Under the pieces are notes generated by a model that searched no databases, was not told the DNA's origin, and saw only the letters and a list, made by a program, of their open reading frames with translations. Positions 25,256 through 36,063 of a DNA stretch of 64,000 nt are shown here, piece after piece. The stretch lies in contig CM071573.1 of the NCBI GenBank assembly GCA_036426205.1, positions 77,596,159 through 77,660,158 of the forward strand, written 5' to 3'. A program made the translations under genes and the position numbers. Position 1 is the first letter of the stretch. Every line of letters starts with the position of its first letter. This stretch comes from Ascaphus truei. Taxonomy: Eukaryota > Chordata > Amphibia > Anura > Ascaphidae.

Positions 25256-26395
25256 CACAGTATTAAGGGCACCCTACAGTATGAGGGGTAGCTCACATTC
25301 ATGAGGACCTCACGTATGAGGGACCTCACAGTATGAGGGCCCTCTCACATATGAAGGGACCTCACCGTATAGGATCCTCACAGTATGAGGGCCCACCAGT
25401 ATGATGGGCTCACAGTTAGAGGCCTCACAGTATGAGGCACCTCGAGTATGAGGGCCCTCACAGTAGTGAGTGGCCCCCACAGTTATGATGGGCCTACAGT
25501 ATGAGGGACCTCACCAGTAATGAGACCCACCGTAGGGTGCTTCTCAAGTATCGTAGGGACCTCCATTTGAGGACCCACAGTTATGAGGCGCCTCCAAGTA
25601 TGAGGGCCCTCACGTAATGATGGCCCCACGTCTGAGGGGCACCACAGTATGAGTGACCCACAGTATGAGGGCCCCTCACATTATGAAGTGCTCTCACAGT
25701 ATGAGGGACTCACAGTATTAGGGACCTGCACTATAGGGGCGCTCCATTAAAGAGGGACCTCACAGTATGAGGGACCTCACATTATGAGGGCCTCACAGTA
25801 TGAGGGACCTCACAGTATGAGGGCCCTCACAGTATGAGGGACCTCACAGTATGAGGGACCTCACAGTATGAGGGCTCTCACAGTATGAGGGACCTCACAT
25901 GTGAGGAGGCCTCACTTATGAGGTACCTCACAGTATGAGGGTACCTCACAGTATGAGGGCTCTCACAGTATGAGGTGACCTCACAGTATGATGGACCTTC
26001 ACAGTATAGGGCTCTCACAGTAGATGGGCCCATAAGCACAAGTATGAGGCTCTCACAGTATGAGGGACCTCACAGTATGAGGCTCTCACGAGATGAGGGA
26101 CCTCACCAGTTGAGGGACTCACGTATGAGGGCCTTCACCAGTATGAGGACCTCACCAGTAAAGGGCCTCACAGTATGAGGGGCCCCACAGTATGAGGGAC
26201 CTCACAGTATGAGGGCTCTCACAGTATGAGGGACCTCACAGTATGAGGGCCCTCACAGTATGAGGGGCCCCACAGTATGAGGGGCCTCACGTATGAGAGA
26301 CCTCACGAGTATGAGGGACCTCACAGGTATGAGGGCTCTCACAGTATGAGGGACCTCACAGTATGAGGGACCTTACGTATGAGGGGCCTCAAACA
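25256..26395 (+). repeat. 17-bp minisatellite array
   Basis: About 65 tandem units of consensus CACAGTATGAGGGACCT, with GGGCCCT and GGGCTCT variants. Units up to about 26160 contain many single-base errors; units from about 26165 to the end are nearly regular. That quality step suggests two different sequence sources. No coding meaning. Confidence 0.9.
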
Positions 26396-28140
26396 TAGAA
26401 GCAAATTCATGCATTTCAAATATGGAAATTTTCATATCGAATATGACCCTAAGCATCAGGTGCATCGAAAGTGGCAAACTTTGTGGCTTATCCTTTGAAG
26501 ACGTCAGTAATGACTTTGCTCTCCAAAAATCCAGAAAGAAACTGTTTTAATATTAAAATGAATGTGATGTGCAAACACTGTTCATTTTATATTTACACCA
26601 TCATCTCTGTGTATAACAACGCTAGTATAATGCCTTCATTCATTTCATTTTTTTCAGTTTCATGTTTATATTTTCAACGATCCCGTTAGTCATCGCTTAG
26701 GGTCTCAGAAGGTCAAAGTCCGACTCTACATGTTCTGGATTACAGTACACATTTTAGTGGAATAAAAATGGACATACCCATTGCTATTGCACAAAAAAAA
26801 GCTCATATAACCAATGTTTCTTTTCTGTTTTCCATGTTAGCCTTTGATGCATCATTCAGAACATCTCTCTGCACTCCCTACAGAACATAACCTAATGTAT
26901 GACCTGCCTAGCTGCACACTAACATTGACACACTCTGTGGCATCTGCAACCAGCACCAGAGCCTCACGACAAGAGCATCTGCCAAACAAGCTCAAAAGAT
27001 CAGCGCTATAAACTTAGATCTCGAAAACCAGGCATGACACACAGCCAGAGGGGGGCCCACAAATGCATAAACAGACTGATTGAGTTTTTAAGCCTCTATT
27101 CCCCTTAGGCAACAGAATATTCAGCAAGAATTGGCAATACATTCCTGCTAAAAACACATCAAGACTAAAGGCTTTATCAAAGGCAAAGGCAGATACCGAG
27201 GAGGCAGACGGTTGGAATGCAGTTGAACCTCTTGCATGTTTACATAAAATTGTAATGCCTAAGGACATTCTGTTCTGAGGCTATGGAACTGGGAATTAAC
27301 TGAGCCTGGAGGAGCTAATGCAACAGCTTTGACAGGCAACAGGTTCACTTGCTTTAAAGATGCAATGCATCCAAACATGTTTTTGAGAAACACACAAGGA
27401 ACTAAAGTGTTAAGGGGCAATGGAATTATGATAACTCAGAATAAAGATTGGTAAAATCTATCTATAGTTATTCTAGTTGTCAAAACAGCATAGATTTATC
27501 CAAGCAGCCTGGATATCCTTCATTGAAAAGAGTTGCAAATCCTACAGCTGTAGCGGCTAAGCTGTTTTCTGATAATTGGAACCAATAGGTAACCCAAGAA
27601 TAGTCTAAATAGTAATGACATGATTCAGTTTTTGCTAGCATCACTTCGGCACACAAAGGCTTGATCTGAGTTACAAGTTACATCTTAAAAATAGATGTTT
27701 TTTTTTAATTGGGGTCAGAATAACCCAGCCTATTCTCTGTTTGTTTAAAAGTGGGGTTATCTCAGACTATGCTGGTCTGGGATTGTGGGGTGATTAAAAT
27801 CATAGACCTATAACTCTCCTTGACAGTGGAAATAACCAGTGCAATCTTAATATCGCCTAAACTGAACTTCTCAAGTGATCTAGATGAAACAAGAGGGTGT
27901 GGCCAGGATGACATTCCACACGTCTGTACAAGTTAACTAAATATAAGATATTTGGCATTCGATATGATTCACAAGAATAACGAATATATATTTGTGACGT
28001 TTGATATCGGAAGGATTAAATAACACCAATTATAGGCTAAAGCAGTAAAATTCAGGGAATTATTGAAACCCCTGCTCTCTCATTGGATAATGCCCGGAAT
28101 TTTAACCAATCAGTAATGCCCGTAATTTAAGCAGCAGCAT
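26396..28140. other. Non-coding, no gene seen
   Basis: AT-rich sequence of ordinary complexity. Frames are short and unlike known proteins, and no repeat ends or RNA genes are seen. Confidence 0.55.
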
Positions 28141-28353
28141 GTGTAGTTTTCAATGTGTTTATTTCCAGCCAATCAGCTTTCAGAACAGCTGAGAAGGGCA
28201 GGGGATCCGTCTGATTGAAGTAACAGCTCTGAGACAGGGCAGGGGATTGGTCAGGACGTATCAGCCACGAGTTGACACCTCCCCCTCCCGAGCTGACTGA
28301 GATTTTCTGAGCAGATTCAGTTGAATTGGGTGGGAGTCTGCAAAGATGTAAGT
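28141..28353 (+). promoter_or_regulatory. Possible CCAAT-box promoter with first-exon donor
   Basis: CCAAT or its complement occurs at 28169 and 28245 (further ones at about 28083 and 28110), then a strong donor GTAAGT at 28348-28353 just after an AAGAT sequence. The base composition rises in GC here. This could be a promoter with a short non-coding first exon, but there is no transcript support and no TATA box. Confidence 0.2.
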
Positions 28354-28380
28354 GGCTGTCTGCAGTTTCTTTGTGGCTGC

Positions 28381-28449
28381 AGTGTGTGCGTGTGTGTGTG
28401 TGTGCGCGTGTGCGTGTGTGTGTGTGTGTATAGAGGTGCTGTGTGTGCT

Positions 28450-28499
<50 letters not shown>
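28381..28499 (+). repeat. GT/TG microsatellite
   Basis: Interrupted (GT)n with GCGTGT and GTATAGAGGTGCT breaks, followed by an uninterrupted run to 28498. The Cys/Val-rich and Thr/His-rich frames through it are artefacts. Confidence 0.95.
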
Positions 28500-28501
<2 letters not shown>

Positions 28502-28587
28502 GCCCCATGCAGCTGCCGGCTCTAGCCGCACATCTCTCCGTGCTGCCCCTTCTCCAGGTACGTCCTCCCAAATTAGAGTGGGATCCC

Positions 28588-28789
28588 CTCTTCTCCTAGG
28601 GAGATCCTCTCTGTGCCAGGTCCCTGGACACAGAGTGGCTTAGACAGGCTGATTGGTCAACTTGGACCTCTAGTTACGTCACTAGGGTCACAAAGTGTTC
28701 CTACAATCCCTTATGCAGGACAATACAACTTCCTAACAGCTTTCCACTGCTGCTAGAACACACTGTCACTAACTGTGTTGTGCCTTATA
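28588..28789 (+). repeat. 202-bp direct repeat, copy 1
   Basis: Identical in length to 29127-29328 and differing at only about three to four bases by eye, offset 539 bp. It contains ATTGGTC and TACGTCA motifs. It may be a terminal direct repeat of a small element or a local duplication. The 337 bp between the copies show no coding frame. Confidence 0.8.
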
Positions 28790-29126
28790 CTGCACCGACA
28801 CACTTTATTCGAGCAAATACCCGGTATGTACCTGGCAGATACCTGGAATGTGCCGCTCCTAACCTCTGACAAGCCCCGTTGCATTTGCCTTCCCAGCCTG
28901 GGTTCATGCCTGGCTGATGGGCGGCTGATCTGTTAAATGATAATGATTAGGATTTAATAGGCTGCAATGCTTCGCGTGTCTACCAGATGGCATAAATTCA
29001 TGAATTGTAATGCAGTTTATATATATATATACTGTGCAGTATTGCAGTCAGCGGGAATAAAATGCTTCAATCCCTGCTTGGAAAATAACTCAATGCACTC
29101 GGGCAGAAAACAGTCACAAACCTCAA

Positions 29127-29328
29127 CTCTTCTCCCAGGGAGATCCTCTCTGTGCCAGGTCCCTGGACACAGAGTGGCTTAGACAGGCTGATTGGTCAAC
29201 CTGGACCTCTAGTTACGTCACTAGGGTCACAAAGTGTTCCTACAATCCCTTATGCAGGACAATACAACTTCCTAACAGCTTTCCACTGCTGCTAGAACAC
29301 ACTGTAACTAACTGTGTTGTGCCTTATA
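29127..29328 (+). repeat. 202-bp direct repeat, copy 2
   Basis: Second copy of 28588-28789. Sequence similarity stops abruptly on both sides (CCTTATA at the right edge). Confidence 0.8.
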
Positions 29329-29691
29329 TACTTCAGGAGGCAGGCGCATCCCTGATGTCACTATCCAGGGACTCAGAGCATACAGCCACTCCCCTCCATA
29401 CATAGGGCACATCACCATTGGCTGAGGGAAAAACCTCCATAACTACTGCTGGCATACCCGTTCTTATCAGGACTTACTGCCAACAGAGAGGAAAGTAGTA
29501 TACCATTATTATGCATGGCTATACATATGAAATCTAACATTTAATAAGTATTGTCTTTGGGTCCTAATTGAACTTTGTACAATGCTTTGAAGAGAGCAAC
29601 TGCATTTTCGGACATCTTTCTCTGTCGGGAACATCAAATACTGTCCCATGCCACCTCTGCATCACTTCCATCCTTCCTTTCATTAGGTGAC

Positions 29692-29721
29692 CTGATGAAA
29701 AGTCCACATGGGCCCTGAAAC
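29692..29721 (+). ncRNA. Hammerhead-ribozyme-like core motif (a)
   Basis: CTGATGA at 29692-29698 and GAAAC at 29717-29721 frame a short stem (GTCC/GGGC), as in the conserved core of type I hammerhead ribozymes. Helices I and III are not evident, so activity is doubtful. Amphibian Penelope-like elements are known to carry such motifs. Confidence 0.3.
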
Positions 29722-29944
29722 ATTGTTCCTCCTCTGTTCTTGGCTGTCACAATCAATGAAGAATTTATTTATAAACTTGTGAGTAGAGATGTACTTTGTA
29801 CCTCTGTCCTAGAGGAGACCTGTACTTTGAAGAATGTGTTTGCCTTAAACTTGGGTGGCATTTTTTGTCTTTGTAGTTCATCCCTTTTATATGAAATTGC
29901 GGTTAGACGTGGATATGGTATCTTTCAAACATATCAAGGTTATC

Positions 29945-30370
29945 CATATAAACAAAAATAGCCCAGCACTCACTGTCTGTAGAAAATAGAACAAATGAAC
30001 GGAATAATGCCAAAAAGTGGGATTTAATGTGTAACACAAACAACCAAAGCAGAGCTGCATACCCTACATCAAAAATGGTATAAAGCAATAATCAATCAAT
30101 AAAAATAGGCAAAATAGGAAAATAAGGAAAAGGGAGGGGGGTGGGTGATAGGGTAGGTACACAGAGATACAGTAAGGGACAAGACAACATACAGGTGGGT
30201 ACAATAGTTTTTATTGATTGATTATTGCTTTATACCATTTTTGATGTAGGGTATGCAGCTCTGGTATTGGTTGTTTGTGTTACACATTAAATCACACTTT
30301 TTGGCATTATCCCATTCATTTGTTCTATTTTCTACAGACAGTGAGTGCTGGGCTATTTTTGTTTATATGT
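29945..30370. repeat. Foldback element, ~160-bp inverted arms
   Basis: The left arm (about 29945-30106) and right arm (about 30208-30370) are near-perfect reverse complements, separated by a ~100-base purine-rich loop. The outer ends read AAACAAAAATAGCCCAGCAC and complement. It lies 220 bp after hammerhead-like motif (a). It may be two inverted copies of one element end. Confidence 0.8.
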
Positions 30371-30850
30371 ATTATTATTAGAGGAATTGGGTCCTCTTTA
30401 GTCCTATGCACAGTGCATTATTGCTGCTGTTTAAGTGAGTGCTGTGTATCACTTTCTTGTTCTCTTATATCAAGATTATCAGAAGGTAGAGGATGGATCA
30501 TTTATCAGAGAGGGAAATGCAAGAACAAGAGGGTATATCCTGAGGCAGGAGGGTGGGAAAATCCCGAAAAATTTGAGGAAGTACTTTTTCCACTGAAAGT
30601 ATGGTGGCATCGTGGAACAGGCTCCCTGTAGGGTTAGTGCAGACATATAGAGGAATTGAAAATGTATAGTGTAGACAAAACTTTATCGTAAATAGAGAAG
30701 AAGAAAAAGAGACGGGTTACCAATGACATGTAAAGCTTACCAACAATTCAGGAAAATGTGCATCGTTTGGGGTCCTTTACCTGCTGCCTTTACTATTAAA
30801 ATAAACGCCAAGTTTATGCAATATATTCCTAGTGTGACATCCGTCTAAAG

Positions 30851-31123
30851 CAGGGGTTCTAAACTACAGAGCCCCCCGACAAGTCAGTTTTCAGGATATC
30901 CCATCTTCAGGACAGGTGACTCCATCAGCAGCTCTCTGCTTCACCACAGGTGGCTCAATCAGTGGCTCTCTGCTTCAGCACAGGTGGCTCAATCCGTGGC
31001 TCTCTGCTTTAGCACTGGTGTCTCAATAAGTGGCTCAGTGGACTGAGCCACCTGTGTTGAAGCTGGGATAAACTTAAATCCTGACCATTGGAGCGTCTTT
31101 AGGACTGGAGTTGAGAACCTCTG
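30851..31123. mobile_element. hAT-type foldback MITE (copy 1)
   Basis: It starts CAGGGGTTCT and ends AACCTCTG, with inverted terminal sequences and inner repeats GCTTCAGCACAGGTGGCTCAA in both orientations. Flanks GTCTAAAG and GTGGTAAG match at 6 of 8 places, fitting an old 8-bp hAT target duplication. The same family is at 45004-45228. Confidence 0.65.
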
Positions 31124-31860
31124 GTGGTAAGGATTTGGGGATCAAATTTGTATTATTTCTCATCCCACAAATTCTACCAACTATACCCCAATCCTGCCCT
31201 TTGTCCTCTTACATTATGTGACTCCAAATTGAATTGGTGTGACGTAAATACAGCAATGTTCAGTAGAATTCTGTAGGGAGGATTAAAGCTGTCCTCAGGT
31301 TATAGCTTCAGTTGAGTTTATAATAGGTTTCGTCAGGACAAAGATCACTTTTACATATGTGGGATAAAAGTCAAGCTTTATCCTTCGCTACTGCCTAAGT
31401 GAGCTGCAACAACATCATTACATGCCCATTAATAACAGGGCTTGCTAAATTCCACAATGCAGACTGCCTTCTGAAAAGCAGTATTAAGAATATGACTCTT
31501 ATCATTAAACTATTTATATAGCTCCCTGCTGTATTACTGTACATATAATGTGGTTTTAGAAAAATAAACAGCCGTTATATATCTGCAAATGTTCTCATTA
31601 TTATAGGTGCCTTTGGACAACTCAACAGAGGACTCAAGGTTTGTGTGCATTTGTGTCTATTTAATTTATATTATGAGGACTTACTTTAATAATGTCGCAG
31701 AAAATATGTAAGCATTTATTGTTGAATGGATCCAATAACATCATAAACTGCTTAAACTACCCTCTAAATCATAATTATGTTTGATGAAACAGCAATTCAG
31801 ACCCACCTGATTCTTCATGTAGTATGTATATAATATATCATACAAATATATGTATGTATA
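31124..31860. other. Non-coding, no gene established
   Basis: Ordinary AT-rich sequence. A possible 32-nt exon at 31607-31638 is discussed as a finding. Nothing else is visible. Confidence 0.5.
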
Positions 31861-31933
31861 GTGTGAGTGAGTGTGTGTGTGTGTGTGGTGTGGGTGTGGT
31901 GTGTGTGTGTGTGTGTGTTGTGTGTGTGTGTTG

Positions 31934-31977
<44 letters not shown>

Positions 31978-32027
31978 TGTGTGTGTGTGTGTGTGGTGCG
32001 TGTGTGTGTGTGTGTGTGTGTGTGTAC
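31861..32027 (+). repeat. GT microsatellite with TGG interruptions
   Basis: About 165 bases of (GT)n broken by GG and TT insertions, and a single GC. All frames over it are artefacts. Confidence 0.95.
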
Positions 32028-32094
32028 TATTGTGACAAACAATGAACAAATTAAACAAACACTGTCAGCTAAAAATATAGGTCACAGTGAATAC

Positions 32095-32184
32095 AGCTCA
32101 ACCCCGTTATAGCGCAATCTGCTAAAACGCGGATCCACTTATAACTCGATCTAAGCGTGGTTCCCGTTTTTTTTTTTTTTTTTT
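32095..32184 (+). repeat. Fragment of the CCCCGTTATAACGCG repeat family plus poly-T
   Basis: AGCTCAACCCCGTTATAGCG at 32095 matches the start of the element at 34485, followed by CGCGGATCCACTTATAACTCG and an 18-base T run. It seems to be one terminal part of the same family. Confidence 0.6.
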
Positions 32185-32982
32185 GCTAAACTTTAATAAC
32201 ACATCATGGGTACTTCTGTGAGATGGTTGGTAGAGAATTCACCAATAGCTAACACACACACCTCAGAATAATGCACACAGTCTTAGCTTGGTTATTAAAA
32301 GCATTGAAAATGCAAAGACAAGACAAGCAATGAGAAGAGGAAATAATATTTTGGCTAATTTGGACGCCAAAGAGCTCTGCAGAAACACTGGCTGATTTTC
32401 AAAAGGCACAAACTTGTCTCATTTTATAATGTACAGACAGTCACACGTTTTCATTACTTGTAAGGGTGATTATCAAAGGTGGCAATACGCACTTTTATAC
32501 CAATAAGCACGCCCCTATAACAGTCAAAATTACTGTACTAGCAATGCTTTTATTTGAGACAATGTTTGGGGACTTAAAAAAGGCACAATAATTTACAAAG
32601 GAAAATAATGTACTTTTTTTTAAAAAAAAGCATGTAGCACACACATCCACTCACCCCTCCGCTCCCTCCGCCGGGGGGGAGGAGAGAAGGGAGCTGGTTC
32701 AAGGCCGGGGGACTCACACTGACATCCCGGCTTCTCCAGACTATGTGAGATCCTCCCTCCACTTCCCCCCCTCTCGCAGACTCACCAGCTTCACCAGCAC
32801 TGCACACATATGAGTTGCTGGATCATTCAGCACTTCTAGGGAGACTCAATAAACTGTCTGCCTGAGGGGAAGTGTATTCCCTGTTTCTGCATCTGTAGCT
32901 AGGTGTGTCTTCCCTGTCAACATGTTCTCCTACTGTATGTCTTAAGCGTATATATAGCTATTTATATAGTGCATTTATATTT
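32185..32982. other. Non-coding, no gene seen
   Basis: AT-rich to about 32630, then a short GC-rich piece (32645-32790) with no recognised repeat ends. No protein-like frame. Confidence 0.5.
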
Positions 32983-33446
32983 AAATATTAAAGAGCACTG
33001 GAAAAGTGAAGGTAAAACCTTCTCCTCTGAACTCACGGACACCGGAACACCAGAACTCGCAGACAAATCTCTAGACGCAATCTCTAGAGATTTCTGATTA
33101 GCTGTTCTAACTCTCCTCCCACTTACTCCTGATTGGAGCAATGTCTAGCCAATCCGGCTTAAATATTCAACCGATCTCATGCAGTTGGACATCTGAGAAA
33201 AAGCACACCACATGGCGAAACGTACGTCGGGGTAGTCTGTCTGTCTGCTGGGGTACCCCCTGCCTGACTGTCCTGTTTTGGTGCCCTTCGGGACCTTCTG
33301 CATTCGTGGCCTTATTGTGTTGCTGAGCTGCAGAGGACTGCTGTCTGTCGCGTAATTTGTCTGTGAGTTCCGTCCGGTGTTCCAGTGTCCGTGAGTTTAG
33401 AGGAGAAGGTTTTACCTTCACTTCTCCAGTGCTCTTTAATATTTAC
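32983..33446. repeat. Foldback element with ~75-85-bp arms enclosing motif (b)
   Basis: Left arm about 32983-33057 and right arm about 33363-33446 are reverse complements (ATATTAAAGAGCACTGGA, then GTGAAGGTAAAACCTTCTCC). The ~305-base centre contains CTGAGAA (33193) and GAAACGTACGTCGG (33217), a degenerate hammerhead-like arrangement with a GC/GGC stem. Confidence 0.75.
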
Positions 33447-33729
33447 AACAGACTTACTAGTAAATCTAGGATCCGGACCTGATATCTGCTGCACACTGGA
33501 TGTACTATGCTGACACTTATGGACTATACTGGCACTTGCTATATTGTATCCGTTAGGGATTAGCCCATATGAGAGCGACTACCATCTAAAAACTATAATC
33601 TAATTTATTTTACCTAGAGCTGCTGCTCCAAGTGTATAGTCTTCACATATTACTATGCTTTGTGTGACTCACAATTAAGGGATGTCTTGTATTTTCTAAG
33701 CTTCAACTCACACCGGCCGGTGTATTAGG
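33447..33729. other. Non-coding spacer
   Basis: Nothing recognised between the foldback element and the MITE. Confidence 0.5.
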
Positions 33730-33737
33730 GGTTAAGG

Positions 33738-34049
33738 CAGGGGGGCGCAAACTTTTTTCCGCTGCGCTCCCCTGCCGGTGGTCCCCTCACTCCCACGCCC
33801 CCCTAACCCTCATAGCAACGTGATGTCACATGACCTCGCGGCGTCATTTTGGCGCCGCGTTGCGATGGCGACGCAGGAAGGAAGCCGCCGGAGCCTAGGT
33901 AAGTAAAGGTTTACAGAGGCCCTGCAGCTCCCCCGGCACTTAATTTAAGTGCCTTCGGGAAGCGTGCAGGACCTCTGTAAACCCCGCGCCCCCCGCCGGC
34001 AGTCTCGCGTCCCCCCTGGGGGTCGCGCCCCCCAGTTTGCGCACCGCTG
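33738..34049. mobile_element. hAT-type MITE with 8-bp target duplication
   Basis: The 312-bp element begins CAGGGGGGCGCAAACTTTTT and ends AGTTTGCGCACCGCTG, an imperfect terminal inverted repeat. Flanks GGTTAAGG (33730-33737) and GGTTAAAG (34050-34057) match at 7 of 8 bases. Its GC-rich inside holds inverted TTTACAGAGG/CCTCTGTAAA. It has no coding capacity, so it depends on a hAT transposase supplied elsewhere. Confidence 0.8.
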
Positions 34050-34484
34050 GGTTAAAGTATAAATTACTTTTTTACCTGGCCAAACTAATTAGGTTTAATG
34101 ATGGTTCTCTATCCATGTGTAGTGTGGCATAATTATACATTCTGATAATTATATACTTTTTGCATTAACTTACATATTATTTATTGTGACAGTCAGGGCA
34201 GGTACTTTGGATTTCTTCCTCAGGGATTTTAATTATATATTGTATAATTTTCCTGATATTGCTTGAATAAATGTTGTATTGTTGGACATACTAGAGTGCT
34301 GTTTTGAGGGCTTCTGTTGTTTCTTGTTGTTTATATCTACTTGCCCTTAGCACCCTCAGGGGTGGTTATATATTATCACTTACTAATTAGACTTTATTGT
34401 TACCTGAAGCTTAGTGTCCATTATTTTTGCAGTCTGACTGCGGTATTTTGTTTCATATTATTATACTAATATGTCTATACGGAA
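34050..34484. other. Non-coding AT-rich spacer
   Basis: No gene or repeat boundary seen. Confidence 0.5.
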
Positions 34485-35329
34485 AGCTCAACCCCGTTAC
34501 TTGCCGAATCCCTATAAACGCGGCTACTTATAACGCGGTTTGAGCTGGGACCCCGAATTGACATTCACAGCACACTGCATACTCAGCACACTGCACACAC
34601 TCACAGCAACAACTGCACACTTCACAGCACACTGCCACCACTCACTCTTACTGACTCACACACACTGCATACTCAGGCACACTGCACTCACACATACTCA
34701 CAGCACACTGCACACACCACACACTAAAACACACAAAGCACACTGCACAGCACACTGCTACACTATAAGCACAACTAACAGCACACTGCAAACATTCACA
34801 GCACACTGCACACACTCACACACACTGCCACAACTCACATGCACACTGCACACACACTACATCACACCTGCACACACTCACAGCACACTGCAACATCACA
34901 CGCACACTGCACACACTCAGCACACACTCACAGACACTGCCTACACTGCAATACACTTGCACTACACTACACGCACACTGACACCACACTCACAGCACAC
35001 TGCACACCACCACAGCACACTGCACAACACACACACTGCAACACAGCACATACCAAAACCACACCACACACACACAGAGACACACTGTCTCTTAAGGGAT
35101 CTGGCTCTCGCAAGACAGGGGGAGAAGAGCTGCAGATCCTGTCCGGGTAAGTGCTGTGTGCTTGTTTCGCTGCCCACCAGGTCTGGGAATGTTGGGAGTT
35201 CTCAGCTTTCCCCCTCCGCGGACACGGTACCACAACAAAAAATGTTTAAAAAAAATTCTGCGACCACTGTTTATAACGTGGGGGTGTGGGTGGCCCCCGA
35301 GGACACGCTATAACGGGGTTGGTTAAGCT
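34485..35329. mobile_element. Terminal-inverted-repeat element with internal CACTGCACAC array
   Basis: Ends AGCTCAACCCCGTTA (34485-34499) and TAACGGGGTTGGTTAAGCT (35311-35329) are imperfect inverted repeats, and internal TATAACGCGG / TATAACGTGG motifs mirror each other. Most of the inside (about 34560-35080) is a degenerate ~20-bp tandem array of ACAGCACACTGCACACACTC type. The His/Thr-rich 257-codon frame through it is an artefact of the array. An (AT)n microsatellite abuts the right end. Confidence 0.55.
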
Positions 35330-35330
35330 G

Positions 35331-35374
<44 letters not shown>

Positions 35375-35422
35375 TATATATATATATATATAATATATAT
35401 ATAATATATATATATATAATAT
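35330..35422. repeat. AT microsatellite
   Basis: (AT)n with a few AA/TACA breaks. Confidence 0.95.
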
Positions 35423-36063
35423 GCCATCCTTAATTCATTTTATCCAAACAAAGGTTTCCACCACAACATAACATATTATACTTCCGTGTAATTGATTATT
35501 CAACAGCCAACCCCATTGATTTCCTTTACAGAACATTTTCAAACGGAAAGCAAGGGAATAGCTGGTCAGTACCCGTGGCTGATTTTTTTTATCTATTAAA
35601 TCAGAACGAGAACGGAGTTAATTTGGGATAATGGGGATACCATGACACTAGTATTTAAAATTCTATCAAGGGAAGAAATATAAATTGCCGATTTGGATTC
35701 GCACTAGAGAAATGAAAACCCTGTGCATTTCAAACATACATTACAGCGTGTGCAGATAAGTGGGGATTGTGTGTGACACATCTGTAAAACAAGCTTCCAG
35801 CTAAGGTGAAGAAACATAATGGGTTCCTGAGAATAAGTGAAGAATAGCACATTGAAAGCAGAGATAAGAAGCATTCCATTCTAGAATTCAGTCTTAGAAT
35901 ACCTATGATGCTATGGTCAGCATATCAGCCTACACAGAAAATCAATATTGTTGCTATTGGTCTGATTGATACATATGTAAGTTAAAGTAACTTGCCAGAG
36001 TCCACAAAGTGCGAGTGAATCAAAGGAGAATCAAATGAGTCTCACTCCTACTATAGGTAAACT
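35423..36063. other. Non-coding, no gene seen
   Basis: Unique-looking AT-rich DNA with no protein-like frame. Confidence 0.55.

Noticed and set aside
25256..26395. CRISPR-like array
   Set aside because: Direct 17-bp tandem units with no spacers, in a eukaryotic context.
28321..28643. Cys/Val and Thr/His frames
   Set aside because: GT microsatellite translated in different frames.
34540..35313. 257-codon Thr/His-rich frame
   Set aside because: Degenerate CACTGCACAC array within a TIR element; no domain.
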